From assembly GCF_018860915.1 (NCBI RefSeq), contig NZ_JAHKQD010000018.1:62001-126000 (forward strand): 64,000 bases of DNA, read 5' to 3'. The translations under genes were made by a program, and so were the position numbers. This document shows, piece after piece, positions 35,813 to 44,570 of the stretch; the first letter of the stretch is position 1; each line of letters begins with the position of its first letter. The notes beneath the pieces were generated by a model that saw nothing but the letters and a program-made list of their open reading frames with translations, was not told where the DNA came from and did no database searches. The stretch is from Colwellia sp. C2M11 (GTDB taxonomy: Bacteria; Pseudomonadota; Gammaproteobacteria; Enterobacterales; Alteromonadaceae).

Positions 35813-37354
35813 ATGAATGATTTTATTTTTAAAGAAGAATCAGAAGCAAGTAAAAGTGCAAGTGGACATAAATGCAATAAAAAATGGCGCATTTTGGTTG
35901 TTGATGATGATGATTCTGTCCACCAAGTTACTAAGCTGGTGTTAAATGAAATTGAAATTGAAAATCGCCAATTAGAAATAGTGTCGGTTTACTCTATGGA
36001 GGAAGCGAAAGAAACATTATTAGCAGATAATGATTTTTGTATGGCATTTGTTGATGTTGTGATGGAAACCGATCACGCTGGTTTAGATTTAGTACAATGG
36101 ATAAGAAGGGAGCTAAAGAATCAAGCTATACGCTTAGTGCTTAGAACAGGGCAAGCGGGAACTGCCCCAGAAGCAAAAGTCATTAAAGAATATGATATTA
36201 ATGATTATAAAGAAAAGACAGATTTTACTTCTAATAAAATGATCACCACAGTGTATGCTAGTATTCGAGCATACCGAGATATTATGACTATTCAACGTAG
36301 CTTAGATGCATTTAAAAAGTTACTTGAAGCGACGCATGATTTACTTAAGAAAGATCAATTGAAGGCTTTTGGCTCTGCGGCATTAAGTCATTTATTATCG
36401 TTAATGAATGTTGATAGCTCTGCTTTATACATTGCTCGAACGCAAATTGATTTTGATCTGCAATCTTCGAGTTTAATACTTGCTTGTACTGGTCGATATG
36501 TCAGTAAGTCTGATTCTCTAGAGTCTTCAAATATACCAGATGATGTCAAAGAAAAAATTAAAAAGGTCTTTCAAGATAGAAGCCATTACAGCAATGAAAA
36601 TTGCTTTGTTGGCTATTATCAGTCACCGGGTAATGCTGCGTCTGTTTTGTATATCGAGTTTGAAAATGACAAAGAGCACTTTAATGTAAATTTGGCAGAA
36701 TTATTTGCGAATAATGTCGCGTTAATCTTAGAAAGTTTAAGCAAACAAAAAGAAATAGAAAAATCACAACAAGAGCTACTGTTCATTATTAGTGAAGCAG
36801 TTGAGGCTCGAAGTCAAGAAACCGGCTCACATGTAAAACGGGTGGCATCGCTTTGTGAATTATTAGCAAAAAAAGCGGGGTTAGAAGATTCTTTTGTTAA
36901 AGCATTATATTTAGCTGCGCCATTGCATGATTTAGGAAAAATTGCAGTGCCAGAAGATATATTACTTAAAACTAAAAATTTATCCCATGAGGAATGGGAG
37001 ATAATGAAAGCCCATACCCAAATTGGCGGCGATATGTTACAACAATCTACTGCAAACTTGTCTAAATTAGCCTCGAGGCTGGCGCATTATCACCACGAAA
37101 ACTGGGATGGCTCTGGTTTTCCAGATGGGTTAAAAGGAGAGAGCATTCCTATAGAGTCTAGAATTATGGCAGTTGTAGATGTGTTTGATGCATTAGGCTC
37201 GCAACGGTGTTATAAAGAGCCATGGTCAGATGAGAGAATAAAAGACTTTATTATTTCAGAAAAAAATAAGAAGTTTGATGCTTCGCTGGTTGATTTAATT
37301 GTTGAAAATTTTGATGAATTCACTGCAATTAGAGAAAAATTTTCTAATAATTAG
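35813..37354 (+). CDS. Response regulator with DUF3369 and HD-GYP phosphodiesterase domains
   Basis: A 513-residue protein. The receiver domain (about 26-150) has VVDDDDS and phospho-Asp in FVDVVMETD, a DUF3369-type sensor region follows (about 175-305), and the C-terminal HD-GYP domain has HDLGKIAVPEDIL and HHENWDGSGFPDGLKGE. HD-GYP enzymes hydrolyse cyclic di-GMP. The GYP triad is GFP here, a conservative Tyr-to-Phe change, and the metal His/Asp residues are present. It is followed 12 bp later by a YfbR-like nucleotidase with AAAGGA between, so the two are probably co-transcribed. No partner kinase is adjacent. Confidence 0.92.
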   Translation: MNDFIFKEESEASKSASGHKCNKKWRILVVDDDDSVHQVTKLVLNEIEIENRQLEIVSVYSMEEAKETLLADNDFCMAFVDVVMETDHAGLDLVQWIRRELKNQAIRLVLRTGQAGTAPEAKVIKEYDINDYKEKTDFTSNKMITTVYASIRAYRDIMTIQRSLDAFKKLLEATHDLLKKDQLKAFGSAALSHLLSLMNVDSSALYIARTQIDFDLQSSSLILACTGRYVSKSDSLESSNIPDDVKEKIKKVFQDRSHYSNENCFVGYYQSPGNAASVLYIEFENDKEHFNVNLAELFANNVALILESLSKQKEIEKSQQELLFIISEAVEARSQETGSHVKRVASLCELLAKKAGLEDSFVKALYLAAPLHDLGKIAVPEDILLKTKNLSHEEWEIMKAHTQIGGDMLQQSTANLSKLASRLAHYHHENWDGSGFPDGLKGESIPIESRIMAVVDVFDALGSQRCYKEPWSDERIKDFIISEKNKKFDASLVDLIVENFDEFTAIREKFSNN

Positions 37355-37366
37355 TTAAAGGATTGT

Positions 37367-37981
37367 ATGTTTCACCACAAAAAAGGTAGTTTTAGCGCGT
37401 GGATGTTAAGACTAAGAAAAATAATACGTTGGCCATTAATGGCCTCAAGAGAGCCAGAAACCTGTGCACAACACTCATTTGAAGTCGCGTTAATTAGTCA
37501 TCAAATTGCTTTAATTGGCAAAATAAAATTTAAACGAACTTATGACCCTTCTGCAATAGCTTTAGCTGCACTGTATCATGAAGCCAGTGAATCTGGAGGC
37601 GTGGGGGATATTCCTAGTCCATTAAAATATTATAATCCTGAATTAACCAAGCAAATAAAGCAAATAGAAAGTGAAGTTGAGCACTCTATGGTATACCAAG
37701 GATTGCCTGAATATTTACACCAAGCTATGGCGCCGTTGGTGATTCAAGCAAATGTAGATAAGCAGACGAAAGCTATTGTTAAATCGGCAGATGATTTAGC
37801 TGCATATCATTATAGTTTATCAGAAGTAAATGTGGGTAATAGAGAATTTATCGACGCGGCTAAACTGTTAGAAGGTAGAGTAAGCAAGCATTGCGAACAA
37901 TGGCCAGAAGTTAAAGAATATTTCCAATCTCAATTCCCTGCTTGTATGCAGACATTAGATGAACTTTCTCGTCCAGATTAG
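37367..37981 (+). CDS. YfbR-like 5'-deoxynucleotidase (HD-domain) with HD-to-HE change
   Basis: A 204-residue HD-superfamily protein collinear with E. coli YfbR, a dNMP 5'-nucleotidase: RWPLM, AQHSFEVAL (H36), LYHEASE (H71, E72), GDIPSPLKYYN and KSADDLAAY (D142). YfbR has HD at the central position; here the Asp is Glu. The general-acid Glu of HDASE is retained (E75). The change could alter metal choice or activity, so the symbol is withheld. It is probably co-transcribed with the HD-GYP gene and convergent with alaA. Confidence 0.8.
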   Translation: MFHHKKGSFSAWMLRLRKIIRWPLMASREPETCAQHSFEVALISHQIALIGKIKFKRTYDPSAIALAALYHEASESGGVGDIPSPLKYYNPELTKQIKQIESEVEHSMVYQGLPEYLHQAMAPLVIQANVDKQTKAIVKSADDLAAYHYSLSEVNVGNREFIDAAKLLEGRVSKHCEQWPEVKEYFQSQFPACMQTLDELSRPD

Positions 37982-37992
37982 TTAGCAAGTTT

Positions 37993-38030
37993 TAAGGTAA
38001 GCGAGGTAAGGTTAACCTTCGCTTACCTTA
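37993..38030. terminator. Bidirectional hairpin between the yfbR-like gene and alaA
   Basis: The 12-bp arms TAAGGTAAGCGA and TCGCTTACCTTA enclose a loop that itself holds the palindrome GGTTAACC. It lies 11 bases past one stop and 10 from the other. Confidence 0.7.
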
Positions 38031-38039
38031 GTCTATGCC

Positions 38040-39257
38040 CTATACTTGCTGGTAAGTGGCAAAGAAATTTTTAAGTTTTACTAATGCTGGCACTAATTCA
38101 TCTACATGTGGCAAAAATACTAATCTGAAATAGTTATTAGCTTCAATATTAAAAGCACTACCATGAACGAGTAGAATTTTTTCTTGTTTAAGTAGATCTA
38201 AAATCATTTTTTCATCGTTAGTGATGTTAAATTTCTCAGCATCTACTTTCACGAAAAGATATAAAGCGCCCATCGCAGGGTGACATGATAAACCATCAAT
38301 ATCATTAATCATTTTTGCAGCAATATTACGTTGCTTTAATAAGCGTCCATCTCCGGTGATTAACTCATTAATACTTTGATAACCACCTAAAGCTGTTTGA
38401 ATAGCATGTTGGCACGGCACATTGGCACATAATCGCATTGACGCTAATATATCAAGGCCTTCTAGATAATCTTCAGCATGTATTTTAGGACCAGAAACAA
38501 CCATCCAACCTGCTCTAAAACCGGCAATACGGTAATTTTTAGATAAGCCACCCATGGTGATGATCAACACATCTTGTGCAAGTGATGCGGTAGGAATATG
38601 TTTAGCTTGGTCGTATAATATTTTATCGTAAATTTCATCGCTAAAAATAATCAAACTATGCTTTCTGGCAAGCGCTATAATGCCTTGAAGTACTTCCGCA
38701 GGGTATACAGAGCCGGTTGGATTATTAGGATTAATTAAGACAATGGCTTTAGTTTTATCTGTGATTTTACTTTCCATATCTTCGATATCTGGATACCAAA
38801 AATTTTCATCATCACAAATATAATGCTTAGGAGTACCGCCTGATAAAGCCACTGCTGCTGTCCATAATGGGTAGTCAGGAGCTGGAATTAAGACTTCATC
38901 GCCATTATTTAACAAGCCTTGCATTGCCATGACAATAAGCTCGCTAACACCGTTACCAATAAAAATATCATCTACTCTGACATCTTTAATGCCTTGTTGT
39001 TGAAAATATTGCATAACAGCAACACGAGCAGAGTATATTCCCTTTGATTCACTGTATCCTTGAGAGCTAGGTAAATTATAGATCACGTCTTTTAATATAT
39101 CATCAGGTGCTTCGAAACCGAATGGGGCAGGGTTACCGATATTCAATTTGAGAATCTTATGGCCTTCATCTTCTAAGCGACGCGCTTCGGCTGCTATTTG
39201 CCCTCTAATTTCATAACAAACATTGTTTAATTTAGATGACTTGATAATAGCTTTCAT
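38040..39257 (-). CDS. alaA: Glutamate-pyruvate aminotransferase
   Basis: A 405-residue class I PLP aminotransferase matching AlaA: N-terminal IRGQIAAEARRLEDEGHKIL, NPNNPTGSVYP, and PLP Lys in GGLSKNYRIAGFRAGW. AlaA makes alanine from pyruvate and glutamate. Length equals E. coli AlaA (405). It is single-gene, and no attenuator or leader was seen in the 206 bp before it. Confidence 0.92.
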   Translation of the reverse strand: MKAIIKSSKLNNVCYEIRGQIAAEARRLEDEGHKILKLNIGNPAPFGFEAPDDILKDVIYNLPSSQGYSESKGIYSARVAVMQYFQQQGIKDVRVDDIFIGNGVSELIVMAMQGLLNNGDEVLIPAPDYPLWTAAVALSGGTPKHYICDDENFWYPDIEDMESKITDKTKAIVLINPNNPTGSVYPAEVLQGIIALARKHSLIIFSDEIYDKILYDQAKHIPTASLAQDVLIITMGGLSKNYRIAGFRAGWMVVSGPKIHAEDYLEGLDILASMRLCANVPCQHAIQTALGGYQSINELITGDGRLLKQRNIAAKMINDIDGLSCHPAMGALYLFVKVDAEKFNITNDEKMILDLLKQEKILLVHGSAFNIEANNYFRLVFLPHVDELVPALVKLKNFFATYQQV

Positions 39258-39413
39258 GGCAAGGGTACTTCTTTTGTATAGGGGTTAAGGTATAGTCCAT
39301 TGTTGCTAAAAATGCTACGCATTGAAATAGCTAAGAGTAAGTTTTTAATGATAATTTGTGATTGTTTTGTATAAAACAGTATAAAAAGCAATTTTATTGG
39401 TATTAACATAACA

Positions 39414-39437
39414 AAAAAGGAGCCTAAGCTCCTTTTT
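39414..39437 (-). terminator. Rho-independent terminator after proS
   Basis: AAAAAGGAGC pairs with GCTCCTTTTT around CTAA. It lies 27 bases past the proS stop and is symmetric, with a T-run on the minus strand. Confidence 0.88.
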
Positions 39438-39463
39438 ATTCACATCACAATGATAACTAACGT

Positions 39464-41173
39464 TTAACTAAAAAGTGACATAACATCATCAATAGCAATC
39501 AGTGATTTTTCACCTGTAATGCGGTTTTTCAATTCGACTTGTTGAGCATCGAGGTTGCGTTCGCCAACAATCAATAAATATGGTGTCCCCATTAATTCAT
39601 GATCAGCAAACATAACACCTGGACGTTCTTTTCTATCATCAAACAAAACATCAATATTGTTTTGTTTTAATGTTTCATATAACGCTTCAGCCGTTTCTTT
39701 TACGCGTGCTGATTTTGCCATATTCATTGGCACAATCGCAGCTTGGAATGGGGCAATAGCTTCAGGCCATTTAATGCCATATTCATCATGATTTTGCTCT
39801 ATTGCAGCAGCCACAATACGAGAAATACCGATACCATAACAACCCATGGTTAACGTTTGGTTTTTTCCACCTTCATTTAATACGGTACAGTTCATTGCTT
39901 TAGCGTATTTGGTGCCTAATTGGAAAATATGACCAACTTCAATACCACGTTTGATAATTATTTTTCCTTGCCCACAAGGGCTTGGATCACCTTCAACAAC
40001 ATTACGTAAGTCTGCAATTTCAATGTCTGAACAATCTCTTTCCCAGTTTACACCGGTAAAGTGCATATCATTTTCATTAGCACCACAAATAAAGTCACTT
40101 AATTGTGCCGCAGTTCTATCGACAATCACTTTAACATCTAGCCCAACAGGGCCTATAGAGCCTGCTTTACAATTTGCAGCAGACATTATTTGATCATCGG
40201 TTGCAAATGCTAATGGTGTTGCTACTTGTGGTAAGTTTTCTGCTTTAATTTCATTGAGTTGATGATCACCACGTAAGACAAGGGCAATAATAGGTGTTGT
40301 ACCATCTTCATTCTCAACACCACAAACAAGCAATGTTTTAACTGTATTTTTGATATCTACTTTTAAAAAGTCAGTAACATCTTCGATACTGGCCACATTG
40401 GGTGTAGCAACTTTAGTTAAATCTTGCGTAGGCTCTGCTCGTTGCTCAGTTGGTGCTAAAGCTTCAGCTTTTTCAACATTCGCAGCAAAGTCGCTAACAT
40501 CACTGAAAGCGATATCATCTTCACCTGATTCTGCTAACACATGGAATTCATGGCTTGCGTCACCACCAATTGAACCACTATCAGCTAAAACGGGGCGATA
40601 GTTTAGTCCTAAGCGATCAAATATACGACAATATGCATCAAACATTGTTTTATATGTTTTTTCTAAACAATCGTCCTCTAAATGAAATGAATAGGCATCT
40701 TTCATTAAAAATTCACGACTACGCATTACACCGAATCTAGGTCTAATTTCATCGCGAAATTTGGTTTGAATTTGAAATAATGAAAGTGGTAGTTGTTTAT
40801 AACTACTTACTACATTAGCGACTAACTTCGTTATCACTTCTTCATGAGTTGGGCCTAAAACGAAAGGACGTTTATGACGATCATTTAATCGTAATAATTC
40901 TGGGCCATAATCATCCCAACGACCCGATTCTTCCCATAAATCAGCAGGCTGAACCATAGGCATTAATATTTCATTAGCATTCGTGCGTTGCATTTCTTCA
41001 CGAACAATATTTTCAACTTTTTTTAATACACGTAAACCTGTTGGTAACCATGTGTATAGACCTGAGGCAAGATTTCTTACCAGCCCAGCGCGTAGCATTA
41101 ATTGGTGGCTTATTACTTCTGCACTAGCAGGAGTTTCTTTTAAAGTAGACAGTAAGTATTGACTGGTACGCAT
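39464..41173 (-). CDS. proS: Prolyl-tRNA synthetase
   Basis: A 569-residue class II synthetase of the bacterial type: motif 2 region [20 protein letters not shown], the YbaK-like editing insertion (about 225-390, with [14 protein letters not shown]), and the C-terminal anticodon domain ([15 protein letters not shown]). It charges tRNA-Pro, and the insertion clears Ala-tRNA-Pro. Length matches E. coli ProS (572). Single gene. Confidence 0.97.
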   Translation of the reverse strand: MRTSQYLLSTLKETPASAEVISHQLMLRAGLVRNLASGLYTWLPTGLRVLKKVENIVREEMQRTNANEILMPMVQPADLWEESGRWDDYGPELLRLNDRHKRPFVLGPTHEEVITKLVANVVSSYKQLPLSLFQIQTKFRDEIRPRFGVMRSREFLMKDAYSFHLEDDCLEKTYKTMFDAYCRIFDRLGLNYRPVLADSGSIGGDASHEFHVLAESGEDDIAFSDVSDFAANVEKAEALAPTEQRAEPTQDLTKVATPNVASIEDVTDFLKVDIKNTVKTLLVCGVENEDGTTPIIALVLRGDHQLNEIKAENLPQVATPLAFATDDQIMSAANCKAGSIGPVGLDVKVIVDRTAAQLSDFICGANENDMHFTGVNWERDCSDIEIADLRNVVEGDPSPCGQGKIIIKRGIEVGHIFQLGTKYAKAMNCTVLNEGGKNQTLTMGCYGIGISRIVAAAIEQNHDEYGIKWPEAIAPFQAAIVPMNMAKSARVKETAEALYETLKQNNIDVLFDDRKERPGVMFADHELMGTPYLLIVGERNLDAQQVELKNRITGEKSLIAIDDVMSLFS

Positions 41174-41435
41174 TACTAAGTATTTCCGAAAAAATCATGT
41201 AAACGAAATTGTAGTACGTTACATGATGACAAATAAAATTGCCGCTATTCTAGCAGGGAGATAAGCGTTGAAACAGAAATAATTTACAATTTATTTGCAA
41301 ATCTAAAAGTAAGTAATTCTTCAAGTAATAAGACGTTGATTTTTAATTAGTAATTATTGTAAATAAGCTAATTGTGAAAGGTAAGGTTTATTGATAAAGT
41401 CGTTATTATTGTCATTATTATGTTGAGCGTGCTGC

Positions 41436-42059
41436 TTGTTAGACTTTACTTTAGTTAGCTTATTTATTCCGACCTTTTTTATTGTCTCAATTACACCCGG
41501 TATGTGTATGACTTTAGCTATGGTGCTGGGTATGTCTATTGGTATTAGAAAAACGTTATGGATGATGTGGGGTGAGTTAATTGGCGTAGCCATTGTGGCT
41601 GTATCATCAGTTATTGGTGTGTCAGCCATTATGCTTGAATTACCACAGATATTTGATATTTTAAAATTTATTGGTGCGGGGTATTTGTTTTATATCGGTA
41701 TAAATATGTGGCGCTCAAAAGGTAAATTAGCAATTTCAATTAATAATAGTTCAACCGTCAATACCAATAAGGGGAGCTTATTCTATCAAGGGTTTATAAC
41801 GGCAATAGCTAACCCTAAAGGTTGGGCATTTATGATTTCTTTATTACCGCCTTTTATTAATACGCAATATGCGCTTGCTCCTCAATTATCAGTGTTAATT
41901 ACCATCATATTAGTCTCAGAGTTTACCTGCATGATGTTATATGCAGCAGGAGGAAAAACCATAGGTAAGGTATTCACGGAACAAAATAATGTAAAGTATT
42001 TGAATCGGCTATCGGGTACTTTAATGATCCTTGTTGCTTTATGGTTAGCAGCAAGCTAG
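41436..42059 (+). CDS. LysE-family amino-acid exporter
   Basis: A 207-residue inner-membrane protein with about six hydrophobic segments. The LysE/RhtB signature SITPGMCMTLAMVLGMSIG (residues 18-36) is clear, and the middle NPKGWAFMISLLPPF is typical. TTG at 41436 is taken as the start, since the family begins with this MLDF-type N-terminus; no good ATG exists before the signature and the ribosome site is weak. It is convergent with the AraC-type regulator 32 bp away. The exported amino acid is unknown. Confidence 0.85.
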   Translation: MLDFTLVSLFIPTFFIVSITPGMCMTLAMVLGMSIGIRKTLWMMWGELIGVAIVAVSSVIGVSAIMLELPQIFDILKFIGAGYLFYIGINMWRSKGKLAISINNSSTVNTNKGSLFYQGFITAIANPKGWAFMISLLPPFINTQYALAPQLSVLITIILVSEFTCMMLYAAGGKTIGKVFTEQNNVKYLNRLSGTLMILVALWLAAS

Positions 42060-42091
42060 TTTGTAAATGTTATTATTCGTTGTGATAACTT

Positions 42092-42976
42092 TTAACCCTC
42101 GTTATCACCTAAATATATAGGTAAACAAAAATCTAAGTCAAACCGTTCATCTTCAGTTAAAAAGTGATTTTTTCGATAATGAACGTAAGCAGGTGTTGAT
42201 AACATTTTAAATCCTGAAGAGGGCAGCCAATATTCTAAAATATTACTTAATTGTGGTAATAGCTCGCCATATTTTCCTTGTAACTTAAATACAGCATGTA
42301 AGCCTCCAGGTATTGTCATACTATTGATTAATCCTCTGCGTTGAATAGGTCGATCAATACCTAAACATGCAACATAACGACACTTATCAAGGGCTACCCA
42401 GGCAGGATTTGAATGATGCAAACCGTATTGTTGTGAAAAGTCGCGTTGTTGAATGCTGGCCCATGCATTTAGTTTTTGCCAAGCATTAGCTATAGAACGA
42501 TCATACCCTTGATGACGGACATAAGCGACATGTCTCTGGGGAAGGTTTATTAATTCACATTTAGGTACAGTCATTGTATTAAGTTGTTGATAGTACTTAG
42601 CAACTTCTTTATCAGCTAAAAAGGGTTTATCTTGATGTTGACGATCTTTATTACGCCATTCACCTGGTGACATTGCAAATATTGTTTTAAAAGCACGGCT
42701 AAATGATGATACGGATGAAAATCCAGATTTTATGGCGATGTTTAACACAGAAGTTGTTGCGTCAAACATTAACTGGTTAGCTGCAAATTCAATTCTAATT
42801 CGGCGAATATAATGATGTACAGGTTCTCCGACAATCGTTTTGAATAGTCGATGAAAGTGTTGCTCTGAATAAGCGGCAATTGCGGCAAGATCTTTTGCGA
42901 GTAATGTTTGACTTATATCTTGATGGATAAAATATAATACGTCGTTAATGCGTGAAATTTGTTGGTTAGTTTGCAT
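42092..42976 (-). CDS. AraC-family regulator with GyrI-like effector domain
   Basis: A 294-residue regulator with the DNA-binding domain first: two helix-turn-helix units in residues 8-108 (LAAIAAYSEQHFHRLFKTIV; IAIKSGFSSVSSFSRAFKTI). The C-terminal half (about 140-290) is a GyrI-like/AraC effector-binding domain (RHVAYVRHQGYDRSIANAW; IPGGLHAVFKLQGKY). It is divergent from the aminotransferase gene, and a pair of 14-bp direct repeats lies 16-52 bases from its start, so it probably controls that gene and itself. Confidence 0.9.
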   Translation of the reverse strand: MQTNQQISRINDVLYFIHQDISQTLLAKDLAAIAAYSEQHFHRLFKTIVGEPVHHYIRRIRIEFAANQLMFDATTSVLNIAIKSGFSSVSSFSRAFKTIFAMSPGEWRNKDRQHQDKPFLADKEVAKYYQQLNTMTVPKCELINLPQRHVAYVRHQGYDRSIANAWQKLNAWASIQQRDFSQQYGLHHSNPAWVALDKCRYVACLGIDRPIQRRGLINSMTIPGGLHAVFKLQGKYGELLPQLSNILEYWLPSSGFKMLSTPAYVHYRKNHFLTEDERFDLDFCLPIYLGDNEG

Positions 42977-42992
42977 TATCTTTGAAATTTAT

Positions 42993-43028
42993 AGCATAAA
43001 TGGACATACATAACAGCATAAACGGACA
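42993..43028. promoter_or_regulatory. Direct repeats, probable operator of the AraC-type regulator
   Basis: AGCATAAATGGACA at 42993 and AGCATAAACGGACA at 43015 differ at one base. Their starts are 22 bp apart, about two helical turns, as expected for two AraC-type monomers on one DNA face. They lie between the divergent regulator and aminotransferase genes. Confidence 0.65.
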
Positions 43029-43086
43029 AGTAAAAAATCTCAAGTTATCGTATTCTACAAGTCATTAATAAAAAACTGTACTTACC

Positions 43087-44241
43087 ATGAAACTAGCAAA
43101 ATCGTTACAAAATATTCAACCTTCTTATATCCGTGAAATCTTAGCTGCTGCCAGTGCGCCAGGTGTTATATCTTTGGCTGGAGGCTTACCCGCAAATGAT
43201 AAATTTCCATTGGCACTAATGACAAATGCATTAGTTAATTTACCTAATAGAACTGAGTTGTTTCAATATGGTAATACGGCAGGTTATGCTCCATTATTGA
43301 CATATTTAAAGGAACGTTATCAATTACCTCAATCACATGATGGAATTGTTTGTACGGGCTCACAGCAAGGGTTAGATCTTATCGCACGAGCATTTATTAA
43401 TCCTGGCGACATCATAGTGATGGAAGCGCCGAGTTATTTAGGGGCTATTCAAGTATTTGGTTTGACTCAAGCTAACATTAAAAGTGTTTCACAAAGCTTT
43501 GACGGACCCGATTTAGACGAATTAGAAATTTGTTTCTCAACTAATGATGTTACTCTTTTTTATGCAGTACCTGACTTCCATAATCCAACGGGTGTATGTT
43601 GGTCCTTAGCTGTACGCCAAAAAGTTGCAGCGTTGTGTAATAAATATAAGGTGGCATTTATTGAAGATGTACCTTATAGAGAGCTTCGTTTTAAGGGAGA
43701 AGCTTTACCCTTAGTATCAAGCTTTTGTCCTGATAATTCATTGGTACTACGCTCATACTCGAAAATAGCAACACCAGGCATTAGATTAGGTTTGGTTACT
43801 GGTCGAGCTGACTGGATTAATACTTTGAATATTGTTAAACAAGCATCTGACTTACACTCAAGTATTCCAATGCAAGCAGTATTACTAGACTTGTTACAAC
43901 ATGATGGATTTGAACAACATTTAGAAGAGTTAAGACAACTTTATTATAGGCGTTACAAGGCATTATTTAAAAATATCTCATTGCATTTAGTGCCGCTTTG
44001 TCAGGTAAATGAAGTTGATGGAGGGATGTTTATATGGCTATCACTACCTAAATGTGATGTAGATGCTTTAGCTAAGTCGGCATTGGAGCATGGTGTAGCT
44101 GTAGTACCAAGCTCTGTATTTTATAATGATAGAACATGTGTGACTCCCGCTTTACGATTAAACTTTACTAACGCGAGTGAAGAAGAGCTAGCTTCAGCTG
44201 TTGAGCGGTTAGCTGAAGTGATCAAACAGCATTGTGATTAA
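43087..44241 (+). CDS. PLP-dependent aminotransferase (MocR/2-aminoadipate type, no HTH)
   Basis: A 384-residue fold-type I aminotransferase. Motifs: ISLAGGLPANDKFP at the N-terminus, GSQQGLDLIARAF, PDFHNPTGVCWS, and PLP Lys in RSYSKIATPGIRLG. The sequence resembles the LysN/2-aminoadipate transaminase branch related to MocR but lacks a GntR DNA-binding domain. It is divergent from the AraC-type regulator across 110 bp with direct repeats. The LysE exporter lies just beyond the regulator, so the three may form an amino-acid handling module. The substrate is not determined. Confidence 0.85.
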   Translation: MKLAKSLQNIQPSYIREILAAASAPGVISLAGGLPANDKFPLALMTNALVNLPNRTELFQYGNTAGYAPLLTYLKERYQLPQSHDGIVCTGSQQGLDLIARAFINPGDIIVMEAPSYLGAIQVFGLTQANIKSVSQSFDGPDLDELEICFSTNDVTLFYAVPDFHNPTGVCWSLAVRQKVAALCNKYKVAFIEDVPYRELRFKGEALPLVSSFCPDNSLVLRSYSKIATPGIRLGLVTGRADWINTLNIVKQASDLHSSIPMQAVLLDLLQHDGFEQHLEELRQLYYRRYKALFKNISLHLVPLCQVNEVDGGMFIWLSLPKCDVDALAKSALEHGVAVVPSSVFYNDRTCVTPALRLNFTNASEEELASAVERLAEVIKQHCD

Positions 44242-44244
44242 CTC

Positions 44245-44437
44245 ACCTGAGCTCGGTTTAAGGTGTTTTTAATTCATTGAAATAAAGACTAATAAAATTT
44301 AACTTATGCTCTAGCTTGATAGTTGTTTTTTCTTCAAGGAAAATTTCGCGTCAATAGCTAATCTATTACAAGTCAATTTAACGATGAAGCAAGTAAAAGT
44401 AGCTGTTAGAGAAGAATATATTAAGCCGAGCTCAGGT
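44245..44437. mobile_element. MITE-like element, 193 bp
   Basis: Terminal inverted repeats ACCTGAGCTCGGTTTAA and, on the other end in reverse complement, ACCTGAGCTCGGCTTAA match at 16 of 17. TTAACT occurs just outside or at both ends (44238-44243 and 44437-44442), consistent with a target-site duplication. The interior is A/T-rich and has no ORF. It begins three bases past the aminotransferase stop, so it may also affect that transcript's end. I do not recognise the family. Confidence 0.55.
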
Positions 44438-44514
44438 TAACTAACGTTTTTCACTTTTTCATCATAAGTCCTAGCTATGTAAACTGATTTCAAAACAAGC
44501 TAAATTTTAGAATT

Positions 44515-44551
44515 AAAAAAGCCAGTTGTTAATAATAACAACTGGCTTTTT
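44515..44551 (-). terminator. Rho-independent terminator after rne
   Basis: A 16-bp stem, AAAAAGCCAGTTGTTA with TAACAACTGGCTTTTT, around ATAA, with a T-run on the minus strand, 20 bases past the rne stop. Confidence 0.92.
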
Positions 44552-44570
44552 GCTTATAAGCTTTTAAAGC

